From Streptantibioticus parmotrematis (GTDB taxonomy: Bacteria > Actinomycetota > Actinomycetes > Streptomycetales > Streptomycetaceae): 46,907 bases of DNA. The DNA lies in the NCBI RefSeq assembly GCF_019890615.1, contig NZ_JAINVZ010000036.1, positions 1-46,907 of the forward strand, in the 5' to 3' direction. The position numbers and the translations under genes were made by a program. This document shows, one piece after another, positions 7,446 to 15,567 of this stretch (its first letter is position 1; every line of letters starts with the position of its first letter). A model generated the notes under the pieces. It was not told the origin of the DNA, did no database searches, and saw only the letters and a program-made list of their open reading frames with translations.

Positions 7446-8699
7446 CTACTTGCTGTCGTCCCCGCCGCTGATGCCCAGGCCCGGCAGCAGGCCGGGCAGG
7501 AGCGGCGGCACGGTGACACCGGGCTGCGACTTGCCGTCGCCACCGCCGGAACCGCCGGAGGCGGGGGGCTGACTGCCGCTCGTCGGGGCCGGGTTGAGCA
7601 GGCCGCCGGTGTTGCCGCCGATCAGGCCCTGGCCCGAGGTGGTCGACGCGGACGGCGCCGCGCTGCCCTTGCCGTGCGCGGTGTGCCCCTGAGCGGCGGA
7701 CGGGGTGCCGCTCACCCCGGACGGCTCGTGGCCGCTGTCGCCGGGCGCGGTGCCCTCGGGGCCGCCGCCGTCCCGGGTGTCGTGGTGGACGGCTCCCGAG
7801 GTGGCGGGCAGCAGGTGGCGCAGCGGCGCGACCTCGCGCTGTATGGCGGCGAAGACCGAGGTCACCTGGTCGCCGACGCCGGTCAGCTGGGACGGCAGGT
7901 GCTTGCGCATCTGGCCCCAGGCCACGCCGTGCTGCTGCTGGAACGCGTTGAGCGCCTCGATGGGGGCGAGCGAGCCGTCCCGCCTGTAGGCGGCGCTGAG
8001 CAGCTGGTGGCCCTCGGCCGCCTCGTTGTGCATACCGAGCAGCGCGCCGCGCACCTCGCGCACCGACTCGGCGTCCAGCGGTCCGGAACGCCCGCGCTCC
8101 ATCAGGCGGCGGGCCTCCTGCATCCGCGTGGAGGCCATGTCCAGCAGCACCTGGCCGCGCGCGTCGTCGTCGCCCGCCATGCCGAGGCGCAGGTCCTCCA
8201 TGCCGCGCTTGAGGCCGTAGAGCGTGTCGCCGGGCAGCGCGTTGGTGCTGGCGGCGGCGACGCCGGTGAACGCGCCCGCGGTCACGCCGACCGCCAGACC
8301 GCCCGCCGCCAGCCGCCGGGACCAGCGGGTGCGCGGCCGCAGCCGCCCCAGGTCCCGGTGGGCGCCGGCCCTGGACGCCGCGTCCGCGCGCTGCTCGGGC
8401 ACCCGGCCCGCGGTCTCCAGGGAGCCGTCGGCGAGCGCCGCCTCCATGGCCGCGATCAGCTGGGCGCGCTGCACCGTCTTGGTCTCGGCGTCCATCTGCG
8501 GCTTCGGCACGGCCGTGACGGCCCGGGCCACGGCGAGCAGCCGACCCTGCTGGGGGTCGGCATGCCGGTCCGCGGCGTGCGCCGGGTGGTCATCGGCGGG
8601 CTCCCGCTCGCCCGCCGGCCGCGTACCCGCCGACTCCATGGACTCCAGGCCCTGGGCGAAGGCGTTCGCCCGCCGGTGCGCCGTTGCTTGTCCGATCAC
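7446..8699 (-). CDS. rsbN: Membrane anti-sigma factor RsbN (DUF5667)
   Basis: A 417-residue protein. The N-terminal cytoplasmic part (about 1-125, starting MIGQATAHRRANAFAQGLES) matches the sigma-binding region of RsbN, a structurally new anti-sigma class. One membrane segment (about 130-151, GGLAVGVTAGAFTGVAAAS) is followed by an extracytoplasmic DUF5667 region (ALPGDTLYGLKRGMEDLRL) and a low-complexity Gly/Ser/Pro tail. It should hold sigma-BldN inactive at the membrane. The GTG at 8699 is chosen because AGGAGG (8708-8713) is spaced eight bases away; the GTG at 8708 overlaps the ribosome site. It lies directly downstream of bldN on the same strand, after 265 bases that contain its own sigma-BldN-like promoter. 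Confidence 0.9.
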   Translation of the reverse strand: MIGQATAHRRANAFAQGLESMESAGTRPAGEREPADDHPAHAADRHADPQQGRLLAVARAVTAVPKPQMDAETKTVQRAQLIAAMEAALADGSLETAGRVPEQRADAASRAGAHRDLGRLRPRTRWSRRLAAGGLAVGVTAGAFTGVAAASTNALPGDTLYGLKRGMEDLRLGMAGDDDARGQVLLDMASTRMQEARRLMERGRSGPLDAESVREVRGALLGMHNEAAEGHQLLSAAYRRDGSLAPIEALNAFQQQHGVAWGQMRKHLPSQLTGVGDQVTSVFAAIQREVAPLRHLLPATSGAVHHDTRDGGGPEGTAPGDSGHEPSGVSGTPSAAQGHTAHGKGSAAPSASTTSGQGLIGGNTGGLLNPAPTSGSQPPASGGSGGGDGKSQPGVTVPPLLPGLLPGLGISGGDDSK

Positions 8700-8771
8700 G
8701 GGCGGCACCTCCTCTCGTCATCACCTTCGACTCCCGCGGGCACCCGGAGGGTTGCGCACGGTGCGTGTGAC

Positions 8772-8785
8772 CACTCGATCGAGTG
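8772..8785. promoter_or_regulatory. 14-bp perfect palindrome in the rsbN leader
   Basis: CACTCGATCGAGTG is a perfect palindrome, nested in a CCACTC/GAGTGG repeat (8771-8790). It lies about 75 bases upstream of the rsbN start and downstream of the proposed promoter. It could be an operator or a chance palindrome. Confidence 0.35.
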
Positions 8786-8829
8786 AGTGGGGCGAGGCGT
8801 CGTGCGGCCACGGGGAGTCCGCACTCCAT

Positions 8830-8858
8830 GCAACGAGCGTCGTGGCACGCGGGTTACG
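8830..8858 (-). promoter_or_regulatory. Sigma-BldN-type promoter for rsbN
   Basis: Read on the minus strand, CGTAAC (8858-8853), 17 bases, then CGTTGC (8835-8830). The reported sigma-BldN consensus is close to CGTAAC-N16-CGTTGA, so 11 of 12 positions match. Transcription would start near 8823 and run about 125 bases to the rsbN GTG. In S. venezuelae rsbN is reported to be transcribed by sigma-BldN, which fits. Confidence 0.65.
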
Positions 8859-8964
8859 CGGCACTGATGATGTGACCGGTACATGCAGAAATTCCGTTAT
8901 GCGGTGGGGAGTTCGGGGCGTCGGCGGACCCGCCGGGACGGTCGGCGGACGGGTTCGCCTGCGG

Positions 8965-9789
8965 TCAGCGGGCGTCTTCCGGCAGCAGGCGGGCCAGGGT
9001 GCGGACGGCGCGGTACTGGAGGGTCTTGATCGCGCCCTCGTTCTTGCCCATGATCCGCGCGGTCTCGGCGACCGACAGACCTTGCAGGAAGCGCAGGGTC
9101 ACGCACTCCTGCTGCTGCGGGTTGAGCTTCTTGACGGCCTGGAGCAGGCTCTCGTTGGACAGGTGCTCCAGCACCGAGTCCTCCGGGCTGCGCTCGACCT
9201 CGTTGGCGTCGAGCATCTCGCCGGTGGTCACTTCCAGCCGGAACCTGCTCGACTTGAAGTGGTCCGCGACCAGGTTGCGCGCGATCGTGACCAGCCAGGC
9301 GCCGAAGTCCCGCCCCTGCCAGGTGAACGTGCCGATCCTGCGCAGTGCCCGCAGGAACGTCTCGCTGGTGAGGTCCTCGGCCGTGGCCTTACCGCCGACC
9401 CGGTAGTAGATGTACCGGTAGACGGTGTCGTTGTAGTGGTCGTAGAGGCGGCCGAACGCCTCCGTCTCGCCGGCCTGGGCGCGTTCGACCAGCTCCATCA
9501 TCCGCAGGCTGTCGCTGTCGGCGGGCGGACGCCGCGAGGAGGCGCCGGCGCCGGGGGAGCGGGTCCCGGGGGCGCGGGTGCCGGTGCGCTGCGCCGGGCC
9601 GCCGTGGCGGGAGGCGCGAGGGGCTGGTCTGCCGACGGCGGAGGTGCCGCCGGCGGCCATGGCGAAGGCGGTTGCGGGGACGGCGTACGCGGGGACTGCG
9701 TACACGGGGAGGACCTGGCGCAGGCGGTCGGCAACCTGTGCCCGCAGTGCGGTCAGGCCCGAGGCGTCAACCCCGACGAGTGGGTACAC
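8965..9789 (-). CDS. bldN: Developmental ECF sigma factor BldN (AdsA) with N-terminal pro-region
   Basis: A 274-residue ECF sigma factor required for aerial hyphae; known targets are bldM, the chaplins, the rodlins and rsbN. Residues 1-90 are the poorly conserved Ala/Pro/Gly-rich pro-sequence (MYPLVGVDASGLTALRAQVA), removed by proteolysis in S. coelicolor. Region 2 spans about 97-170, with TVYRYIYYRVGGKATAEDLT and FTWQGRDFGAWLVTIARNLV. Region 4 (about 205-270) contains LNPQQQECVTLRFLQGLSV and the HTH ending AIKTLQYRAVRTL. The GTG at 9789 matches the known family start; GGGAG is four bases upstream. It forms the regulatory pair with rsbN downstream. Confidence 0.96.
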   Translation of the reverse strand: MYPLVGVDASGLTALRAQVADRLRQVLPVYAVPAYAVPATAFAMAAGGTSAVGRPAPRASRHGGPAQRTGTRAPGTRSPGAGASSRRPPADSDSLRMMELVERAQAGETEAFGRLYDHYNDTVYRYIYYRVGGKATAEDLTSETFLRALRRIGTFTWQGRDFGAWLVTIARNLVADHFKSSRFRLEVTTGEMLDANEVERSPEDSVLEHLSNESLLQAVKKLNPQQQECVTLRFLQGLSVAETARIMGKNEGAIKTLQYRAVRTLARLLPEDAR

Positions 9790-10148
9790 GGGACTCCCAG
9801 ATGCAGGACTTCCATCACGATCAGTACGGAACCGTTCACCCGCCGTAGGGACGCGTGGGTACCGGTGTGCGTCTGAGGAGAATAACGCTTCGTACAGACG
9901 ACGCTACACCGAGTTGCCGAATTAGCCGGATGCGCTCGTTCCGTATCGCATTGACGACCGATCAAGTACGTGGTCGACGGCGGAAGTTGACCGTTTGGGC
10001 GCGTGGAATGTCCGGAACCAGGGCGTGTTGTGCCGATGTGGTCGCCCGGGGAGTGGCGCGGGCCGCGCCGGGGTACGGGACGGGGAATGCGCGCGCGGGC
10101 AGTGTGGACGCGGCCGTTCGCACCGCGCGTGGGCGGGCGTCGAACCGG
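9790..10148 (-). other. 359-base bldN upstream region, no gene
   Basis: A long non-coding leader between the HAD hydrolase and bldN. Known bldN promoters are BldD-controlled, but I could not find a convincing BldD box or a spaced -35/-10 pair by eye. No ORF here looks like a gene. Confidence 0.6.
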
Positions 10149-11096
10149 CTACCGCCTGCGGCGCTGTATGGCTGCGGCGGCCACCGCGCCGCCCGCCACC
10201 GCGCCCACGCCGGCCGCCGCCGGGAGGCCGATGCGGGCCGCCTTGCGGCCGGTGCGGTAGTCCCGCAGCCGCCAGTCGTGTTCACGGGCGTGCTTGCGCA
10301 ACGCGCTGTCAGGATTGATCGCGTACGGATGACCGACCAGCGACAGCATCGGGATGTCGTTGGCGGAGTCGCTGTAGGCGGCGCAGCGGGCCAGGTCGAG
10401 GCCGCGCGCGGCGGCCAGCGCCTTGACCGCCTCGGCCTTGGCGGGCCCGTGCAGCGGTTCGCCGACCAGGCGGCCGGTGTAGACGCCGCCGACCGACTCG
10501 GCGACGGTGCCCAGCGCGCCGGTCAGGCCGAGGCGGCGGGCGATGATGGTGGCGGTCTCGACCGGGGCGGCGGTCACCAGCCACACCGGCTGGCCCGCGT
10601 CCAGGTGGGCCTGGGCGAGCGCGCGGGTGCCGGGCCAGATCTTGCCCGCCATGTACTCGTCGTAGACCTCCTCGCCGATGGCCATCAGTTCCTCGACGCG
10701 GTGGCCCTTGACGATGGACAGCGCGCTGTTGCGCACGTCCTCCATGTGTCCCGGGTCCTCGGTGCCGGCCAACCGGAACCAGGTCTGCTGCCAGGCGAAG
10801 CGCAGCAGGTCGCGCTTGTGGAAGAACTTGCGCTTGTACAGGCCGCGGCCGAAGTGGAAGATGGCCGCGCCCTGCATCACGGTGTTGTCGAGGTCGAAGA
10901 ACGCGGCGGCCCTGGGGTCCCCGGCGACGGGGAAGCGGGGCTCCCGCTCCTCCTCCGCCTCGCGCGCGTCGGCGGCCTCGGCGGGCGCCGCCTCCTCGCG
11001 CACCGCGAGAGCGGCCTCGGCGGCGGCCTCCCCGGCCAGCACGCTGCGCGGACTCGCGGAACGGCGCCGCGCGGTGAGCCATCCAAGAGCGGGCAT
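10149..11096 (-). CDS. HAD-superfamily subfamily IB hydrolase (SerB/CicA-like)
   Basis: A 315-residue HAD-IB phosphatase. A low-complexity Ala/Glu-rich lead (about 1-60) precedes the nucleophile motif [12 protein letters not shown] near residue 65. Motif II is WLVTAAP, motif III the lysine in [11 protein letters not shown], and motif [14 protein letters not shown]. The short C-terminal hydrophobic stretch ([21 protein letters not shown]) followed by QRRRR resembles a membrane anchor. The family removes phosphate from small molecules or lipids; the substrate is unknown. The ATG at 11096 begins the conserved [21 protein letters not shown] segment. It lies upstream of bldN on the same strand, as in other Streptomyces. 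Confidence 0.88.
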   Translation of the reverse strand: MPALGWLTARRRSASPRSVLAGEAAAEAALAVREEAAPAEAADAREAEEEREPRFPVAGDPRAAAFFDLDNTVMQGAAIFHFGRGLYKRKFFHKRDLLRFAWQQTWFRLAGTEDPGHMEDVRNSALSIVKGHRVEELMAIGEEVYDEYMAGKIWPGTRALAQAHLDAGQPVWLVTAAPVETATIIARRLGLTGALGTVAESVGGVYTGRLVGEPLHGPAKAEAVKALAAARGLDLARCAAYSDSANDIPMLSLVGHPYAINPDSALRKHAREHDWRLRDYRTGRKAARIGLPAAAGVGAVAGGAVAAAAIQRRRR

Positions 11097-11235
11097 AGGG
11101 CGAGCATAGCCATTGCGTTCGACCGGCCAGGGACGGGCGTCGCGCCCTGACGTGAACTCTTCAGGTCCCGGGTGTGACGCGGTGCGCGGGCGGGCGGGAC
11201 GCCGCGCGGGGGCGGGGCGGGGGAGAATGGCGGGC

Positions 11236-11514
11236 GTGAGCCCTCTGTTCGGCCGCAGCGCCGCCAAGAACCCCGCCGACCGCGTCGTGACGCTGATCGG
11301 CAAGCCGGACTGCCACCTGTGCGACGACGCCCGCGCGATCGTGACGAAGGTCGCGTCCGAGGTGGGCGCGACGGTGGAGGAGCGGGACATCACGCGCGAC
11401 GAGGAGCTGTTCCGCGTGTACTGGGAGCAGATCCCGGTCGTCCTGATCGACGGCGAACAGCACGACTTCTGGCGCGTGGACGAACGGCGCCTGCGCAAGG
11501 CGCTCGGGGCCTGA
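11236..11514 (+). CDS. Glutaredoxin-like thiol protein (DUF836 type)
   Basis: A 92-residue thioredoxin-fold protein. The redox motif is CHLC (Cys26-Cys29 in [11 protein letters not shown]), followed by [20 protein letters not shown] and the cis-proline site [15 protein letters not shown]. It likely reduces disulphides in the cytosol, but its physiological partner is unknown. GTG at 11236 (conserved SPLFGRS start) is preferred; ATG at 11227 is an in-frame alternative. It is divergent from the HAD-IB gene and lies upstream of the exonuclease gene and of rex, whose product senses redox state. Confidence 0.83.
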   Translation: MSPLFGRSAAKNPADRVVTLIGKPDCHLCDDARAIVTKVASEVGATVEERDITRDEELFRVYWEQIPVVLIDGEQHDFWRVDERRLRKALGA

Positions 11515-11670
11515 GCCCGGGCCTGCGGCCACAAGGCGGCCATACGGGCGTCTTCGGGGGGTCTTCCGCCGTCTTTCCCGGGTTCTCCTTCTGGTCGCGC
11601 ATTCGGTTGCCTTCGACTACCATCGAGGCGTTTTGTTCGGGCTGGGGGCATACGCAAGGACGGTGAACGG

Positions 11671-12345
11671 GTGCTTCCCGGCTACGCGGTGGTCGACGTC
11701 GAGGCCACCGGATCCAGCTCGCGCAGGCACCGCGTCGTCGAGGTCGCCGTCGTCCAGCTGGACGACGAGCGCCGCGTCCAGGGCGAGTACAGCACCCTGA
11801 TCGACCCCGAGGGCCCGGTCGGCCCGACCCACATCCACGGCATCGAGCAGCACCACCTGCTGCCCGCCCCCCGCTTCGGCGGCATCGCCGCGCGCCTGGC
11901 CGCCCTGCTGCGCGGCCGGGTCCTGGTCGGCCACAACGTGGGCTGCGACCGCGCCTTCCTCGCCGCCGAGTTCGACCGTGCCGGGATCGTGATGCCGGAC
12001 GTCCCCACGGTGTGCACGATGCGGCTGGCGGAGGAGTCCTTCGGCGCCCCTTACGGGCTGAGCCTGCGCGCCTGCGCCCGCGCGGCGGGGATATCCGGCT
12101 GGGCCGCGCACACCGCGCTGGGCGACGCCCGCGCCTCGGGTCAGCTGTTCGCCCGGTGCGCTCCGCAGGACCGCGGGGAGCTGGCGGAGGCCGCCGCGGT
12201 GCCGTGGCCCGCGTCGGCGCATATGACGGGCGAGGGTGCCCGCTGGATAGCCCGGCGGGCCGGTTTCAGCCCCTTCGCGGCCGCCGGAAACGGGGACGAA
12301 CGAGACCGCCGAATGGTTTCCTCCGGTCGTCACGGGGGCGCGTGA
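11671..12345 (+). CDS. DEDDh 3'-5' exonuclease (DnaQ/epsilon-like)
   Basis: A 224-residue exonuclease of the DnaQ-like DEDDh group. ExoI is VVDVEATG (Asp9, Glu11), ExoII is [11 protein letters not shown] (Asp93), and ExoIII has [10 protein letters not shown] (His147, Asp152), so all five catalytic residues are present. It would remove nucleotides from 3' ends with two metal ions, in repair, proofreading or RNA trimming. The last about 45 residues are Ala/Arg-rich with no clear domain. GTG 11671 is the start; the upstream AAGGA is about ten bases away. It lies just before the Rex-controlled haem operon. Confidence 0.86.
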   Translation: MLPGYAVVDVEATGSSSRRHRVVEVAVVQLDDERRVQGEYSTLIDPEGPVGPTHIHGIEQHHLLPAPRFGGIAARLAALLRGRVLVGHNVGCDRAFLAAEFDRAGIVMPDVPTVCTMRLAEESFGAPYGLSLRACARAAGISGWAAHTALGDARASGQLFARCAPQDRGELAEAAAVPWPASAHMTGEGARWIARRAGFSPFAAAGNGDERDRRMVSSGRHGGA

Positions 12346-12380
12346 TGCCCATCACTTCGCGGGGGCAAATCGGACACCAT

Positions 12381-12402
12381 CTTTGTGCACGCGTTCACAA
12401 AG
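12381..12402 (+). promoter_or_regulatory. Rex operator (ROP) in front of rex-hemACD
   Basis: CTTTGTG (12381-12387) and CACAAAG (12396-12402) are perfect inverted arms; the core TTGTG-N8-CACAA matches the Streptomyces Rex operator. It lies 75 bases upstream of the rex start. Rex bound here would block transcription when NAD+/NADH is high and release it when NADH rises, giving autoregulation and control of haem synthesis. Confidence 0.92.
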
Positions 12403-12476
12403 ACATAGCCTGGCGAGTACAGGGCCACGCCAGGGAAGGCGTGCGTCCGCAGCCCAGCTCTACCCGCAGGAGCATC

Positions 12477-13226
12477 GTGGCAACTGGCCGAACTCACCGA
12501 CCGGCGACCCGGAGCCGAGGGATTCCCGAGGCCACCGTCGCCAGGCTTCCGCTGTACCTGCGGGCGCTCACCGCTCTGTCCGAGCGGTCCGTACCCACGG
12601 TCTCCTCCGAGGAACTCGCCACCGCGGCGGGCGTCAACTCCGCCAAGCTGCGCAAGGACTTCAGCTACCTCGGCTCCTACGGCACCCGTGGCGTCGGCTA
12701 CGACGTCGAGTACCTCGTCTACCAGATCTCCCGCGAACTGGGCCTGACCCAGGACTGGCCGGTCGTCATCGTCGGCATCGGCAACCTGGGCGCGGCGCTG
12801 GCCAATTACGGCGGGTTCGCCTCGCGCGGCTTCCGGGTCGCGGCGCTGATAGACGCCGACGCGGCGCAGGCCGGGAAGATGGTCGCGGGGCTGCCGATCC
12901 GCCACACCGACGAGCTGGAATCGATCATCGCGGACAACCTGGTGTCGATCGGCGTGATCGCCACCCCGGCCGGTGCCGCGCAGGAGGTCTGCGACCGGCT
13001 GGTGGCCGCCGGGGTCACCTCCATCCTCAACTTCGCGCCCACCGTGCTGTCCGTGCCGGACGGGGTGGACGTGCGCAAGGTCGACCTGTCGATCGAGCTG
13101 CAGATCCTCGCCTTCCACGAGCAGCGCAAGGCGGGCGAGGAACTGGGCGAGGCGGTCGCCACCGCCCGCAAGGCCGTCAAGCGCCCAGGATCGGACGGGG
13201 ACGTTCCCGCCGTGATGCCTGTATGA
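12477..13226 (+). CDS. rex: Redox-sensing transcriptional repressor Rex
   Basis: A 249-residue homodimeric repressor. The N-terminal winged helix (about 17-85, EATVARLPLYLRAL and GVNSAKLRKDFSYLGSYGTR) binds the operator. The Rossmann domain (about 95-210) has the dinucleotide motif VGIGNLGAAL and binds NADH, which causes release from DNA. A C-terminal helix (LSIELQILAFHEQRKAGEEL) is the domain-swapped arm of the dimer. GTG 12477 is chosen because AGGAG is four bases upstream. The stop overlaps the hemA start (ATGA), so rex is the first gene of the haem operon, as in S. coelicolor. Confidence 0.95.
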   Translation: MATGRTHRPATRSRGIPEATVARLPLYLRALTALSERSVPTVSSEELATAAGVNSAKLRKDFSYLGSYGTRGVGYDVEYLVYQISRELGLTQDWPVVIVGIGNLGAALANYGGFASRGFRVAALIDADAAQAGKMVAGLPIRHTDELESIIADNLVSIGVIATPAGAAQEVCDRLVAAGVTSILNFAPTVLSVPDGVDVRKVDLSIELQILAFHEQRKAGEELGEAVATARKAVKRPGSDGDVPAVMPV

Positions 13227-14554
13227 GTCTTCTCGTCGTCGGCCTGAGTCATCGCAGCGCTCCGGTGACGGTGCTGGAGCGTGCCGCGCTGACCGAGGAC
13301 GCCAAGGCCAAGCTGCTCCAGGACACCCTCGCCGCGGAACCGGCCACCGAGGCCGCCGTGCTGGGCACCTGCAACCGCATCGAGCTGTACGCGGAGGTGG
13401 ACAAGTTCCACGCCGGCGTCGCCGAGCTGTCCACGTTGCTGTCGCTGCACAGCGGTGTCGGCCTGGACGAGCTGACCGAGCACCTGTACGTGCACTACGA
13501 GGACCGGGCGGTCCACCACCTGTTCTCGGTGGCCTGCGGCCTGGACTCGATGGTGGTCGGCGAGGGCCAGATCCTCGGCCAGATCAAGGACGCGCTCAGC
13601 CTCGGCCAGGAGCTGCACACCGCGGGCCGCGGCCTCAACGACCTGTTCCAGCGGGCCCTTCGGGTCGGCAAGCGGGCGCACAGCGAGACCGGGATCGACA
13701 AGGCGGGCCAGTCGCTGGTCACCTTCGGCCTGGACCGGCTCACCGCCGGGATCGGCCAACTGCCGGGCAAGCGCGCCCTGGTGGTCGGCGCGGGCTCGAT
13801 GTCCTCGCTCGCCGCCACCACGCTGTCGCGTTCCGGCGTGGCCGACCTGGTGGTCGCCAACCGCACCCTGGAGCGCGCCGAGCGACTCGCCGCGCAGCTC
13901 GGCGGGCGGGCGGTGCCGTTCGCGGACGTCAGCCGCGAGCTGGTCCGCGCCGACGTCGTCGTGTCGTGTACCGGGGCGACCGGCCTGGTGCTCGACCGGG
14001 ACGCGGTCGCCGCCGTACTGCCCGAGCGGGCGCCGGACGCCGCGCCGCTCGGCCTGCTGGACCTGGCCATGCCGCGTGACGTGGACGGCGCGGTGCACGA
14101 CCTGCCCGGCGTCCACCTCGTCGACATCGAGGACCTGGCCGCCGCCTCCGCCGACGCGCCGATGGCCGCCGACGTGGACGCGGTACGGCGTATCGTCTCG
14201 TCGGAGGTCGAGGCGTTCGGTGCCGCCCTGCGGGCCGAGCGCATCACGCCGACCGTCGTCGCGCTGCGCACCATGGCCGCCGACGTGGTCAGCGCGGAAC
14301 TCGCCCGCCTGGACGGGCGCCTTCCCGACCTGGACGACCGGTCGCGCGCGGAGGTCACCCAGACCGTGCGCCGCGTCGTCGACAAGCTCCTGCACGCGCC
14401 CACCGTGCGGGCCAAACAGCTCGCGGGCGAGCCCGGCGGCGCCGGGTACGCCGACGCGCTGCGCGAACTGTTCGACCTCGACCCGCAAGCGGTCGCAGCG
14501 GTCAGCCGCGCGGACACCGTGGGCCCGAACGACCCGAATCGAGGAACATCATGA
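13223..14554 (+). CDS. hemA: Glutamyl-tRNA reductase HemA
   Basis: A 443-residue NADPH-dependent enzyme that reduces glutamyl-tRNA(Glu) to glutamate-1-semialdehyde, the first committed step of C5-type tetrapyrrole synthesis. The catalytic Cys50 is in AVLGTCNRIELYAE. GEGQILGQIKDA near residue 115 and the Rossmann segment KRALVVGAGSMSSLAATTLS near 190 are clear; the C-terminal dimerisation region (RTMAADVVSAELARL) is intact. The length is normal. ATGA overlaps both upstream (rex) and downstream (hemC) indicate tight translational coupling. Confidence 0.97.
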   Translation: MSLLVVGLSHRSAPVTVLERAALTEDAKAKLLQDTLAAEPATEAAVLGTCNRIELYAEVDKFHAGVAELSTLLSLHSGVGLDELTEHLYVHYEDRAVHHLFSVACGLDSMVVGEGQILGQIKDALSLGQELHTAGRGLNDLFQRALRVGKRAHSETGIDKAGQSLVTFGLDRLTAGIGQLPGKRALVVGAGSMSSLAATTLSRSGVADLVVANRTLERAERLAAQLGGRAVPFADVSRELVRADVVVSCTGATGLVLDRDAVAAVLPERAPDAAPLGLLDLAMPRDVDGAVHDLPGVHLVDIEDLAAASADAPMAADVDAVRRIVSSEVEAFGAALRAERITPTVVALRTMAADVVSAELARLDGRLPDLDDRSRAEVTQTVRRVVDKLLHAPTVRAKQLAGEPGGAGYADALRELFDLDPQAVAAVSRADTVGPNDPNRGTS

Positions 14555-15567
14555 CCGCGGCGCGGAGCGCCTCCGTCGAGGGCGGTGGCGGGCGACGGGA
14601 GGGCGCGGCACCACTGCGGCTCGGTACCCGTCGCAGCAAGCTCGCCATGGCCCAGTCCGGCCAGGTGGCCGACGCGGTGCGGGAGTTGACCGGCCGGTCC
14701 GTCGAGCTGGTCGAGATCACCACGTACGGCGACACCTCGCGTGAGGCGCTGGCGCAGATCGGCGGCACCGGTGTGTTCGTCTCCGCGCTGCGCGACGCGC
14801 TGCTCGCCGGGGACGTGGACTTCGCCGTGCACTCCCTGAAGGACCTGCCGACCGCCGCGCCCGAGGGCCTGACGCTGGCCGCGGTCCCGCGCCGCGAGGA
14901 CCCGCGCGACGTGCTGGTCGCCCGCGACGGGCTGACCTTCGAGGAACTGCCCGACGGCGCGCGGGTCGGCACCGGCTCGCCGCGCCGGATGGCCCAGCTG
15001 AACGCCTGGGCGCGGCAGTTGGGCCGCCGTATCGAGACCGTCGCGATCCGCGGCAACATCGACACCCGGGTCGGGTACGTCACCTCCGGTGAGCTGGACG
15101 CCGTGGTGCTGGCCGCGGCGGGACTGACCCGGATCGGGCGGCTGGAGCCGGTGACCGAGTTCATCGACACCGACGCCGTCCTGCCCGCGCCCGGCCAGGG
15201 CGCCCTGGCCGTGGAGTGCGCTGCGCGCGACACCGCGCTGGCCGACGCGCTCGCGCGGCTCGACGACCCGGCGACCCGGGCCGCCGTGACCGCGGAGCGA
15301 TCCCTGCTCGCCGCCCTGGAAGCCGGCTGTTCCGCCCCTGTGGGCGCGCTCGCCGAGCCCAGCACCCACGGGTCCGGCGCGCACCAAGTAACCGAGCTGC
15401 GTCTGCGGGGGGTCGTCGGCACGACCGACGGCACCACGCTGATGCAGATGTCCGCCACCGGCGGCCTTCCGGCATCCCACGACGAGGCGGTGGCCCTGGG
15501 CCGCGAACTCGCCGAGGAGATGCTGGCCAAGGGCGCGGCCGGTCTGATGGGGGAGCGAGCACTTTGA
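14551..15567 (+). CDS. hemC: Hydroxymethylbilane synthase (porphobilinogen deaminase) HemC
   Basis: A 338-residue cytosolic enzyme that condenses four porphobilinogens into hydroxymethylbilane. The start of the fold is LRLGTRRSKLAMAQ; HSLKDLPTA carries the active-site region; the dipyrromethane cofactor attaches to Cys260 in LEAGCSAPVGALAE. About 25 extra Gly/Arg-rich residues precede the fold. ATG 14551 overlaps the hemA stop. The stop overlaps the hemD TTG start. Confidence 0.96.
   Translation: MTAARSASVEGGGGRREGAAPLRLGTRRSKLAMAQSGQVADAVRELTGRSVELVEITTYGDTSREALAQIGGTGVFVSALRDALLAGDVDFAVHSLKDLPTAAPEGLTLAAVPRREDPRDVLVARDGLTFEELPDGARVGTGSPRRMAQLNAWARQLGRRIETVAIRGNIDTRVGYVTSGELDAVVLAAAGLTRIGRLEPVTEFIDTDAVLPAPGQGALAVECAARDTALADALARLDDPATRAAVTAERSLLAALEAGCSAPVGALAEPSTHGSGAHQVTELRLRGVVGTTDGTTLMQMSATGGLPASHDEAVALGRELAEEMLAKGAAGLMGERAL

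Noticed and set aside
9790-10148. BldD box upstream of bldN
   Set aside because: bldN is a known BldD target, but no stretch matched the published BldD-type palindrome closely enough by eye.
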